Of a DNA stretch of 64,000 bases, positions 8,344 to 16,121 are shown piece after piece. The notes below the pieces were generated by a model that searched no databases, had not been told where the DNA came from, and saw only the letters and a list, made by a program, of their open reading frames with translations. The stretch's first letter is position 1. Every line of letters begins with the position of its first letter. The position numbers were made by a program, and so were the translations under genes. Source of the DNA: Flavobacterium panici (lineage in GTDB: Bacteria; Bacteroidota; Bacteroidia; Flavobacteriales; Flavobacteriaceae); assembly GCF_903819335.1 (NCBI RefSeq), contig NZ_CAIJDE010000017.1:186001-250000 (forward strand), read 5' to 3'.

Positions 8344-10308
8344 ATGAATTTTCCAAAACAAAAAATATTCAAAGCTTTAAAAATACTGGCTGTAATAGTA
8401 GTTTTGCTTTGCATCGGATTATACTTTTTCCGCAATTCACTTTTAAAACAAGCCATTGCAAAAGTAACCCATAAAATGGCTGTTGATTACAACAGTGATT
8501 TTTCAATAAAAGATGCTTCTTTTAATGGTTTATCAAGCATCAAACTTACTGATGTTGTTTTGGTTCCCAAAAATGCCGATACACTTTTAAAAATTAAAAA
8601 CATTGAAACCAGCGTCAGTTTAAGTAATTTATTAATTGGCGATGTTCAGCTTGGAACTCTAAAAGTTGACAACGGTTATATTCAATTAGTAAAAAAAGGA
8701 AAAATTCGCAACTTCGATGCTTTCTTAAAAAGAGACCGCGACGATTCTGAAAAAAGCGAAAAACGAAAATATGGTGCTTTTGCCTATCGCATTATTTCAA
8801 AACTGCTCAATTTAGTTCCGACTGATATGAATTTGGATAACTTCCAATTCAAAATTGACGATAACGGCAAAAAAACCGCTGTAGCAATCAATAAACTGGT
8901 TTTAAACAACAAACAACTCGAAACCAGTATTCATGTCCAAAGCAAAGATTTTGATCAGCGCTGGAACTTAAAAGGTTTTGCGGATCCAAGAAACCAAAAA
9001 GCAGATATTCGATTTTTTAATCTCGATACAGGAGCGATTCGTGTTCCGTATCTTGATGAGAGATATGGTTTGAAAGCTAGTTTTGATTCTATTCGTTTAA
9101 ACGTTGAAAATATTGATAAAAGCGGAAGCGAATTTCATCTTGACGGTTTTACTTCAATCGTAAACCTAAAAATCAATCATCCAAAAATTGCCAGCAAAGA
9201 TGTTGTTATAAAAAATGCACGTTTTGATTATCGATTTTTATTGGGCGATGATTTTATTTCGATTGACAGCACTTCGTCAATGACGCTGAATAAAATTAAA
9301 CTGCGTCCGTATGTTTCTTACGATACTGAAAAAGATACGGTTTATACTTTAAAAGTTGATATTCCGAAAATGAAAGCGCAGGATTTTATCGTTTCGCTTC
9401 CAGATGGTTTGTTTACGCATTTTCAGGGAATGCAGGCAACCGGAAATTTCGATTATAAACTGGATTTCAAATTCAATAAAAACAAACCAAATACGCTTGT
9501 TTTTGACAGTAAACTGAACAAAGAAGATTTACGAATTACAAAATATGGCGAAGCCGATTTAAATAAACTAAATGGCGAATTTGTTTATCGTGCCATAATT
9601 CAAAATGTATTGCAAAGACCTGTTTTGGTTGGAAATGCAAATCCAAATTATACGCCTTTAGACCAGATTTCTCCTTATTTAAGAAAATGTGTTTTAACGA
9701 CCGAAGATCCGTCGTTCTTTTCGCATCGTGGTTTTATAAATGAAGCTTTCAAACAATCGATTCTAAAAAACATTCGAACTAAAAAATTCTCACGCGGCGC
9801 GAGCACGATCAGCATGCAGTTGATTAAAAATGTTTTCCTTACCAGAGAAAAAACGCTTTCGCGAAAGCTTGAAGAAATCCTGCTAGTTTACATTTTAGAA
9901 AATAACCGAATTGTAAGCAAGGAAAGAATGCTGGAGGTTTATTTCAACATTATTGAATGGGGACCAAATGTTTACGGAATTGGCGAAGCGAGTCATTTCT
10001 ATTTCCAAAAAAGTCCGTCAGCTTTAAATGTTGACGAATGTTTGTACTTGGCAACGATTATTCCGAAGCCGAGAAAATTCATGTATCAATTTAATGACGA
10101 AGGAAACCTGAAAGATTATGCATTGAAAAATCAAAAATTCTTGAAGAATTTAATGTTCCGTCGTGGTCTTTTAGTTCCTGAAGATACAATTGGGCAGCTT
10201 CCTGTTTATATTTCAGGAAATGCGCGTTCATTAATAAAAATCAAAGCTCCGGATTCGACTGCGGTTAAAAATGATTCTTTATCTACTGATGAGGAATTTG
10301 ATTTGTAG
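8344..10308 (+). CDS. AsmA-like protein fused to a GT51 peptidoglycan transglycosylase domain
   Basis: A 654-residue inner-membrane protein: one N-terminal transmembrane helix (about residues 10-32), a long AsmA-like beta-rich periplasmic region to about residue 410, then a family GT51 lipid II polymerase domain. The domain's signature EDPSFFSHRGF carries the catalytic Glu454, and RGASTISMQLIKN and ILENNRIVSKERMLEVYFN follow. No transpeptidase domain is present, so it would be a monofunctional glycan-chain polymerase. A TTG start at 8320 overlapping the radA stop is possible, but the ATG at 8344 directly precedes the basic and hydrophobic anchor and is preferred. Confidence 0.85.
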   Translation: MNFPKQKIFKALKILAVIVVLLCIGLYFFRNSLLKQAIAKVTHKMAVDYNSDFSIKDASFNGLSSIKLTDVVLVPKNADTLLKIKNIETSVSLSNLLIGDVQLGTLKVDNGYIQLVKKGKIRNFDAFLKRDRDDSEKSEKRKYGAFAYRIISKLLNLVPTDMNLDNFQFKIDDNGKKTAVAINKLVLNNKQLETSIHVQSKDFDQRWNLKGFADPRNQKADIRFFNLDTGAIRVPYLDERYGLKASFDSIRLNVENIDKSGSEFHLDGFTSIVNLKINHPKIASKDVVIKNARFDYRFLLGDDFISIDSTSSMTLNKIKLRPYVSYDTEKDTVYTLKVDIPKMKAQDFIVSLPDGLFTHFQGMQATGNFDYKLDFKFNKNKPNTLVFDSKLNKEDLRITKYGEADLNKLNGEFVYRAIIQNVLQRPVLVGNANPNYTPLDQISPYLRKCVLTTEDPSFFSHRGFINEAFKQSILKNIRTKKFSRGASTISMQLIKNVFLTREKTLSRKLEEILLVYILENNRIVSKERMLEVYFNIIEWGPNVYGIGEASHFYFQKSPSALNVDECLYLATIIPKPRKFMYQFNDEGNLKDYALKNQKFLKNLMFRRGLLVPEDTIGQLPVYISGNARSLIKIKAPDSTAVKNDSLSTDEEFDL

Positions 10309-10351
10309 GTATTTGCCACGAAGGCGCTAAGTCACAAAGTTTTGTCATTTC

Positions 10352-10433
10352 TCCTGCAAGGTTTTCAAAACCTTGTAGGTGTTTGTTACTATTTACTCTC
10401 TAATACCTACAAGGTTTTGGAAACCTTGCAGGA
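10352..10433. repeat. Inverted-repeat element (family R1), copy 1
   Basis: Two 29-base arms (10352-10380 and 10405-10433) are reverse complements with one mismatch around a 24-base loop, and each arm is itself a near-palindrome. The same arms with a different loop occur at 19133-19220. It lies between the convergent transglycosylase and LytTR genes and may act as a bidirectional terminator. Confidence 0.85.
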
Positions 10434-10439
10434 AACGAA

Positions 10440-11189
10440 TTACCTAAAGTTTCTTAAAAATTCTTCCTTATAAGTTGAAGAAACTTCGATTTCAGTTTCA
10501 TCATTAAGTGTAACAATCCCGCCTTTATTATACGATTTCACACAATTCATATTAATAATATGCGATTTATGAACCCGAATAAAAGGCAAAGGCAAAATTT
10601 CTGAAAAGTGTTTTAAAAATCGGCAGACCATTTTTTTACTTCCGTTATTGAGATATAAATCGGTGAAGTTGCCGTTACCGCGAAGGCGCACGATTTCTTC
10701 CATTTTTACTACTTCAAAACCTTCAAGTGTTGGCAGAATAACTTGCTGTTTTTCCGGTTTTTGTTCGTGAAAGTTTTCTACGATGATTTTATTTCGGTTG
10801 AAGATTTCATTATTCATTATTTGATGCTGGACTTTATTTACCGCAACAATCAATTCCTCTATACTTATGGGTTTTAGCAGATAATATGCCGCACTCTGAT
10901 TTAATGCTTTCAGCGAATATTCAGAAAAAGCGGTGACAAATATGGTTTCAAAATGTAAATCTTTACAAGCTTCCAAAACATCAAAAGCATTTCCAAAAGG
11001 CATTTCGACATCCAGAAAAACCAATTGCGGTTTCACTTCATGAAGCAGCGGAACAGCTTCTTTTATATTTTGAGCTTCACCGACAACCTCAACCTGCGGA
11101 CAATATTTGCTTAAATAATTTTTAAGCACTTCGCGCGCGGCCAATTCATCTTCGACAATTACACTTTTTATCTTCTGCAGTGTCATCAT
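10440..11189 (-). CDS. LytTR-family response regulator
   Basis: A 249-residue two-component regulator. A receiver domain (residues about 7-125) has acidic residues Glu13-Asp14, phospho-acceptor Asp60 in FLDVEMP and Lys in LLKPIS. It is joined to a LytTR DNA-binding domain (about 150-249; RLRGNGNFTDLYL, RVHKSHIINM). LytTR proteins bind pairs of 9-bp direct repeats about 21 bp apart. Such pairs occur in front of the divergent genes at 13157 and 14248, the likely targets. Its start overlaps the stop of the sensor kinase gene (ATGA; the ATG could be 11189 or 11186), so the pair is translated together. Confidence 0.93.
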   Translation of the reverse strand: MMTLQKIKSVIVEDELAAREVLKNYLSKYCPQVEVVGEAQNIKEAVPLLHEVKPQLVFLDVEMPFGNAFDVLEACKDLHFETIFVTAFSEYSLKALNQSAAYYLLKPISIEELIVAVNKVQHQIMNNEIFNRNKIIVENFHEQKPEKQQVILPTLEGFEVVKMEEIVRLRGNGNFTDLYLNNGSKKMVCRFLKHFSEILPLPFIRVHKSHIINMNCVKSYNKGGIVTLNDETEIEVSSTYKEEFLRNFR

Positions 11190-13009
11190 ATTTTGTCAAT
11201 TAATGGAAAAACAATTTCAACAATAGTTCCCTTCTCTGCTCCTTCTTTTTCCGAAATATTAAACGAAATGTTCTTTTTATACAATTCGTTTAAAAGATCA
11301 ATTCGCTCTTTTGTATTGTTCAAACCACGGGATTCGTAGATTTTCTGGTTTGTTGTTTTCAGTTCACGGCTTTTTGTTAAACCAATTCCGTTATCATCAA
11401 TCGTAACGATTATTTTTCCGTTTTTAAAATCAAAGCGAAGCGATAAAAATCCTTTTTGATCTAAATAACGTAATCCGTGCCAAATTGAATTTTCCAAATG
11501 CGGCTGGATAATCATATTCGGAACAAAAACCCTTTCGGCATCCAGCGAATCATCTACAATAATTTCAAAATCAAATTTATCCTCAAAACGCAAATGTTCT
11601 AAATCCAGATATTTCTTAAGCTGTTCGACTTCTTTATCCAAAGAAATAAAGTCTTTATTGGAATTTTCCATCATATTTCGCATCAAATTCGAATACGAAG
11701 TCAGGTATTTATTCGCTTCCAGTTCCTTATTTTCAGATATAAACTGATTCACGCTATTCAAACTATTAAAAATAAAATGCGGGTTCATTTCGCGACGTAA
11801 AGACTGCAAAGCGATTTCTTTATTTTTTATTCTGATGGAATACAATGCTTTCGAAATAAACGTAAACAAAAGCAGCAGTAAAATTACCGAACCAATTAGA
11901 AAATAATTGAAAGTGTTTTTCTTTGAAATCAATTCGTCTTTCAAGGTTTTTTCTTTCTCTAACTGACGAATTTTATCTTCGGTAATCTGAAATGTTTTGG
12001 CATCGATTAAAGTCGTATCAGAATGAATGAGCTTTTCGAAGTTTTCAAAAAACTGTTCATACAATGCCATACTTTCTTTGTCTTCGCCTTTGGTTTTGTA
12101 ATATTTAATTAAGGATGACAAGCTTTTTTTGGCTTCCGCCGAATTTCCTTTTTGAAACGATAAATCATACGCTTGTTTCAAAGACGAAATTGCTTTTTCG
12201 GCTTCTGACTTCTGAAAATAAAGTGATGCCAGCGATTGCAATTGTTTTATTTCGGTGTTATAATCTTTATTCGTTTTGGCCTCGGCAAGCAGCTTTTCGT
12301 TTATCGTTACGGCTTTATCAAACTGATTGTCTTCGGCATACACTTTTGCAATTTCATTCTTAATTTTAATTACAGATTCCGGTTTGTCTTTTGCATATAC
12401 CAAGGCTTTTTTATAGCTTTCTATTGCAACCTTTTTATCTTTTAATTCTAATGAATTTTGTGCTTTTTGTACATACGCATCTGTAACTTCTTGGCTTTTC
12501 TTTTCTTTTTTCAGCAATTCAATATTAGAATCTACATAACCCTTTTGACTTTCCGGATTCGACTGATTTTTAAGTCGGTTGGCATCGTTTAAATTTATTT
12601 TTTCTTCAGAAATATCTTTTGCCAATGAACCTGCGACTTCATAATTTTTAATTGCCGAATCAAAATTCTTTTGGTTTTCCTGTGTTTTGGCTAAACTTCG
12701 GGTTACACGTGTTTTATCTTCGGTTAGTTTTAGTTTGGTATAACTGTTTAAAGCTCTTTTAAAATATTCTTCGGCTTTGGCATTATCTCCATTATTTAAA
12801 AATTCATTCGCCAGCCTTTCATAATTCTGAGCAATTTTTGATTCATCATTTTCATTTAATGATTTCGATAAATCGTCGGCAGCTTTACTGATTTTGACTT
12901 GTTTGCTTTTTTCACTTTTTTGTTCAGGAAGCGCCTGCGCTATTGTTCGCTGCGGAAACAATAACACTAAAAAAAACAGACTAAAACCAATTAATAAATG
13001 ACGTTTCAC
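11186..13009 (-). CDS. TPR-containing sensor histidine kinase (LytS/YehU type)
   Basis: A 607-residue membrane kinase partnering the adjacent LytTR regulator. It has a signal sequence (to about residue 25), a periplasmic array of TPR repeats (about 40-340), one transmembrane helix (FNYFLIGSVILLLLLF), then a His_kinase domain with the phospho-accepting His in MNPHFIFNSLNSV and an HATPase with N-box HLENSIWHGL and G-box DDNGIGL. The TPR sensor suggests detection of a periplasmic protein or envelope state. Divergent from the SIMPL gene across a 147-base spacer that carries the putative operators. Confidence 0.92.
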   Translation of the reverse strand: MKRHLLIGFSLFFLVLLFPQRTIAQALPEQKSEKSKQVKISKAADDLSKSLNENDESKIAQNYERLANEFLNNGDNAKAEEYFKRALNSYTKLKLTEDKTRVTRSLAKTQENQKNFDSAIKNYEVAGSLAKDISEEKINLNDANRLKNQSNPESQKGYVDSNIELLKKEKKSQEVTDAYVQKAQNSLELKDKKVAIESYKKALVYAKDKPESVIKIKNEIAKVYAEDNQFDKAVTINEKLLAEAKTNKDYNTEIKQLQSLASLYFQKSEAEKAISSLKQAYDLSFQKGNSAEAKKSLSSLIKYYKTKGEDKESMALYEQFFENFEKLIHSDTTLIDAKTFQITEDKIRQLEKEKTLKDELISKKNTFNYFLIGSVILLLLLFTFISKALYSIRIKNKEIALQSLRREMNPHFIFNSLNSVNQFISENKELEANKYLTSYSNLMRNMMENSNKDFISLDKEVEQLKKYLDLEHLRFEDKFDFEIIVDDSLDAERVFVPNMIIQPHLENSIWHGLRYLDQKGFLSLRFDFKNGKIIVTIDDNGIGLTKSRELKTTNQKIYESRGLNNTKERIDLLNELYKKNISFNISEKEGAEKGTIVEIVFPLIDKI

Positions 13010-13064
13010 AATATGTTATTTAGAAATGTAAAGTAACCTAATTTCAAATTCCTATCCTATATTT

Positions 13065-13095
13065 TTCACCAAGTCAAATGCCCTGTTGACCCATT
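13065..13095 (+). promoter_or_regulatory. Putative LytTR operator upstream of the SIMPL gene
   Basis: Two half-sites in direct orientation, TTCACC at 13065 and TTGACC at 13086, lie 21 bp apart, the spacing known for LytTR dimers (9-bp repeats, 12-bp gap). The second repeat begins 37 bp before the -7 box. The same geometry is found at 14152-14181. The spacer is shared with the divergent kinase-regulator pair, so autoregulation is possible. Confidence 0.6.
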
Positions 13096-13122
13096 CTGTC
13101 AAAAATACGTTTTTTCGATCAA

Positions 13123-13130
13123 TACATTTG
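13123..13130 (+). promoter_or_regulatory. -7 promoter element for the SIMPL gene
   Basis: TACATTTG fits TAnnTTTG, 27 bases before the ATG at 13157. There is no good -33 TTG at the usual distance, as expected for an activator-dependent promoter. Confidence 0.55.
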
Positions 13131-13156
13131 ACCACTAATTCTTAAAAACTATAATC

Positions 13157-14137
13157 ATGAAAAAACTATTCTTTACATTTTTAACTGTATTATCTTCTTC
13201 ATTTATAATTGGTCAGGCTTCGGGAAATGTCAATTATAAGAATCCGCAATCTTATAATAACGATAATAATACGATCGACACCGATTTCCCTTCAAATGGT
13301 GATATTGTGGTAAGCGTAAAAGGGCTTGCTAATATTAAAGCAGATGCTTACACGGCAATTTTCAGCGTAACTCAAACGGGTAAAACCACTAAGGAAGTAA
13401 ATGAATTAATTGATCAACGAATTACGCAGTCGCTCAATGCCATTAAACTTAAAAAAGGCGTTGAGACTTTTGTTGACATGATTTCGTTTGTGCCTGCTTA
13501 TGAATATGAAGCCGAAAAAAAGCTTTTTAATCGTAAAACTTATAATGAAGTTCCGGCCGGATTTGAGTTGAAGAAAAACATTCATATCAAATTTTCAGAT
13601 CCAAATCAGCTTAATGAGTTTATTGCTATTTTATCTAATAACGAAATATACGATTTGGTACGAGTGGATTATTTCTCTAATACATTAGAAACGGTTAAAA
13701 GAGAAATGATGCTTAAAGCAAAACTTTTGGTTCAGGAAAAAATTAAAAACTATCAGGAATTGCTTGGCGAAACATTTATAAATGCCGAAAAAAGAATCAC
13801 CGACGATTATATCGTAAATGTTCCGGTAGAAATGTACAAATCGTATGAAGCTTACAATGGTTCTTCTTTAAACTTAAAAAAAGCAGCAAACGTTAATCAG
13901 CTTAGCAAATCTGTTACACTTTATTATCAGCCTGTATTTAATAAAGAGTTTGATTTTGTAATTAATCCTACTGTTTTAGAACCTGTTATTCAAGTACAAT
14001 ATGAGGTTAAAATGGCGATTAGCAGAGAAAAGAAACAGCCTTTAAAAGCAGACAAAACAGATAAAGAATTTATTTTGATTACTCCAAATGGTGATTTAAA
14101 AACATTGAATACAAATACAGCTAAACCAGTTCATTAA
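13157..14137 (+). CDS. SIMPL (DUF541) domain envelope protein
   Basis: A 326-residue exported protein with signal peptide MKKLFFTFLTVLSSSFIIGQ. The body (about residues 45-280) resembles SIMPL/DUF541 proteins: an opening GDIVVSVKGLANIKADAYTA strand pair, followed by the VxxL-type helix in which many family members count residues for TonB-like periplasmic folding. The biochemical role is unknown; relatives such as Bp26 form large periplasmic rings. It has its own promoter with a LytTR-type operator, and 110 bases separate it from the next gene, which carries the same operator arrangement. Confidence 0.75.
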   Translation: MKKLFFTFLTVLSSSFIIGQASGNVNYKNPQSYNNDNNTIDTDFPSNGDIVVSVKGLANIKADAYTAIFSVTQTGKTTKEVNELIDQRITQSLNAIKLKKGVETFVDMISFVPAYEYEAEKKLFNRKTYNEVPAGFELKKNIHIKFSDPNQLNEFIAILSNNEIYDLVRVDYFSNTLETVKREMMLKAKLLVQEKIKNYQELLGETFINAEKRITDDYIVNVPVEMYKSYEAYNGSSLNLKKAANVNQLSKSVTLYYQPVFNKEFDFVINPTVLEPVIQVQYEVKMAISREKKQPLKADKTDKEFILITPNGDLKTLNTNTAKPVH

Positions 14138-14151
14138 TCTGGCAGAAGTAT

Positions 14152-14181
14152 TTCACCAAGTCAAAATACCGTTTCACCATT
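14152..14181 (+). promoter_or_regulatory. Putative LytTR operator upstream of the VWA lipoprotein gene
   Basis: TTCACCA at 14152 is repeated at 14173, again 21 bp apart, and the second copy again starts 37 bp before a -7 box. The surrounding sequence is also similar to the 13065 site (CACCAAGTCAAA in both). Confidence 0.6.
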
Positions 14182-14209
14182 TGTGTAAAAAGCGCGCGTT
14201 TTTAGTTTT

Positions 14210-14217
14210 TAAGTTTG
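14210..14217 (+). promoter_or_regulatory. -7 promoter element for the VWA lipoprotein gene
   Basis: TAAGTTTG fits TAnnTTTG and lies 30 bases before the ATG at 14248. It overlaps an in-frame TTG at 14215, which rules that TTG out as the start. Confidence 0.55.
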
Positions 14218-14247
14218 ATCTGTAATCATCCAATTAAAACTAAAATT

Positions 14248-15408
14248 ATGAAATCAAATCTTTTTATTTCCGCGCTTTTTGCTACTGTGTTTTCTTTTGC
14301 CGGCTGTAATTCAGCTAATGCAAATCCAAAAAATAAAACTAAAATTGAAAAACCGGCTTCTGCTGCAGCGACTAAAATTCAAGTGGCAATTTTGCTTGAC
14401 ACTTCGAGCAGTATGGAAGGTTTAATCGATCAGGCCAAATCGAGATTATGGAACATCGTGAATACTTTGACGACTTTAAAATATGAAGGAAAAACTCCGG
14501 ATATCGAAATAGCGTTATATGAATATGGAAATAGCGGCTTATCAGAAAAATCAAATTACATCAGACAAATTACGCCGCTTTCAACAGATTTAGATTTGAT
14601 TTCGGAACAATTATTTGCGCTTAGAACCAATGGCGGAAATGAATATTGCGGCGCTGTAATTCAGGATGCGACAAAAGAATTAAAATGGGCAGACGAGAAC
14701 AACAGCATGAAACTGATTTACATTGCCGGAAACGAGGGATTCAATCAGGGAAAAATCAGCTATAAAGAAGCCATAAGCAGTGCTTTAAAAAATGATATTT
14801 ATGTAAACACGATTTTCTGCGGTAATAAAACAGAAGGTATAAACATATTTTGGAAAGATGGCGCTGACCGCGGAAAAGGAAAATATTTTAATATCGATGC
14901 CAATCAATCTGTAGAATATATCGCAACGCCATATGACGATGAAATCAGTAAATACGATGAAAAAATAAACAAAACCTACATTAATTACGGCGCTAAAGGT
15001 GCTGACAAAAAAATGAATCAGGTTATGCAGGATCAAAATGCTAAAAAGGTTTCGAAAGCTAACTATACAGACCGCGCCGTAAGCAAATCAAAAGCGGTTT
15101 ATAAAAATGAAAGTTGGGATTTAGTCGATAAAACAAAAGATGATGCAGCGGCACTTTCGAAAATTAGAAAAGAAGAACTTCCCGCTGAACTTCAGGGTAA
15201 ATCGACTGAAGAATTGCAAAAAATCGTAGCTGAGAAAACGAAAGAAAGAGAAACAATCCAAAAAGAGATTAGTGTTTTGGCTAAAAAACGTCAGGCGTAT
15301 ATTGATACCGAAGCTAAGAAAACTAAAAAACAAGACGATCTTGGTAACACGATTAATACTTCGATAGTTGCTTTTGCAAAAGTGAAAGGTTATACGGTTG
15401 AGAAATAA
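14248..15408 (+). CDS. von Willebrand factor A domain lipoprotein
   Basis: A 386-residue lipoprotein with signal MKSNLFISALFATVFSF and lipobox FAGC. A VWA domain runs from about residue 40 to 250, with an intact MIDAS start (DTSSSM), so it probably binds a divalent metal and a protein partner. The C-terminal third is a Lys/Glu-rich, probably coiled-coil region. An upstream in-frame TTG (14215) overlaps the promoter, so the ATG at 14248 is used. It sits in the envelope cluster downstream of the LytTR system and is followed after 22 bases by an L,D-transpeptidase, probably in one transcript. Confidence 0.82.
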   Translation: MKSNLFISALFATVFSFAGCNSANANPKNKTKIEKPASAAATKIQVAILLDTSSSMEGLIDQAKSRLWNIVNTLTTLKYEGKTPDIEIALYEYGNSGLSEKSNYIRQITPLSTDLDLISEQLFALRTNGGNEYCGAVIQDATKELKWADENNSMKLIYIAGNEGFNQGKISYKEAISSALKNDIYVNTIFCGNKTEGINIFWKDGADRGKGKYFNIDANQSVEYIATPYDDEISKYDEKINKTYINYGAKGADKKMNQVMQDQNAKKVSKANYTDRAVSKSKAVYKNESWDLVDKTKDDAAALSKIRKEELPAELQGKSTEELQKIVAEKTKERETIQKEISVLAKKRQAYIDTEAKKTKKQDDLGNTINTSIVAFAKVKGYTVEK

Positions 15409-15430
15409 ATCATGCTGCAAATCCTGAAAC

Positions 15431-16054
15431 ATGAAAAAGAAAATATTCTTTTTGCTTTGGCTGAGCATTTTTGGCTTGAGTTTTGCCTGTAACAATAAGG
15501 AAGAAAAGCCAAAAATCATTACAAGTTCAAAACCGGTTTACTCCTACGAAGAGAAACTAAAAAGTGAGATAACTGAGATTAGGAATTTTTTGGGGAAAAC
15601 TCCTAGATACAATTCAAGTGTTGTCTTCTTATTAGATATGAAGATTGAATCTGGAAAAAACCGGTTTTTTGTTTATGATTTAAAACACAACAAAATACTC
15701 CACAAAGGCTTAGTTGGCCACGGTTCCGGATCTGAAACCGGAATTGCCGGAAAACTTAAATTTAGCAATACAAAAGATTCTAATTGCAGTTCGCTTGGCA
15801 AATATGCAATTGGTAATTCTTATTTTGGAACTTTTGGAAAAGCATACAAATTATACGGTTTAGACAAAACCAATAGTAATGCTTTTGATCGAAATATTGT
15901 ACTTCACAAATATGTAGACATTCCTTATGAAGAACAAATAAATCCTATTTGTAATAGTTTGGGATGCCCAATGGTTAATGAAAAGTTTTTTGGCGTAATT
16001 GAAAAAATGATTGATGGTTCTAAAAAGAAAATCATTTTAGTGATTTATTATTAA
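15431..16054 (+). CDS. L,D-transpeptidase-like (YkuD_2) murein lipoprotein
   Basis: A 207-residue lipoprotein (signal to FAC, Cys20) with a murein L,D-transpeptidase catalytic domain of the kind common in Bacteroidota. Visible signatures are GHGSGSETG, a conserved Ser-rich SLGKYAIG, HKY near the middle and SLGCPMV near the end. Cys179 of that last motif is the expected nucleophile. Such enzymes cross-link or modify peptidoglycan stem peptides. It probably shares a transcript with the VWA lipoprotein. The next gene (MuiA-like) is 67 bases away. Confidence 0.85.
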   Translation: MKKKIFFLLWLSIFGLSFACNNKEEKPKIITSSKPVYSYEEKLKSEITEIRNFLGKTPRYNSSVVFLLDMKIESGKNRFFVYDLKHNKILHKGLVGHGSGSETGIAGKLKFSNTKDSNCSSLGKYAIGNSYFGTFGKAYKLYGLDKTNSNAFDRNIVLHKYVDIPYEEQINPICNSLGCPMVNEKFFGVIEKMIDGSKKKIILVIYY

Positions 16055-16121
16055 GTTAAACCAACCTTTCGGCCATTTTTGTCATCTATACTTATATAAA
16101 AACACTTTAAATTATACTCCG

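Noticed and set aside
16056..16091. Possible third LytTR operator upstream of the MuiA-like gene
   Set aside because: CCATTTTTGTCA resembles the flank of the other two sites, but no pair of TT(C/G)ACC repeats at 21-bp spacing and no good -7 box at the right distance.
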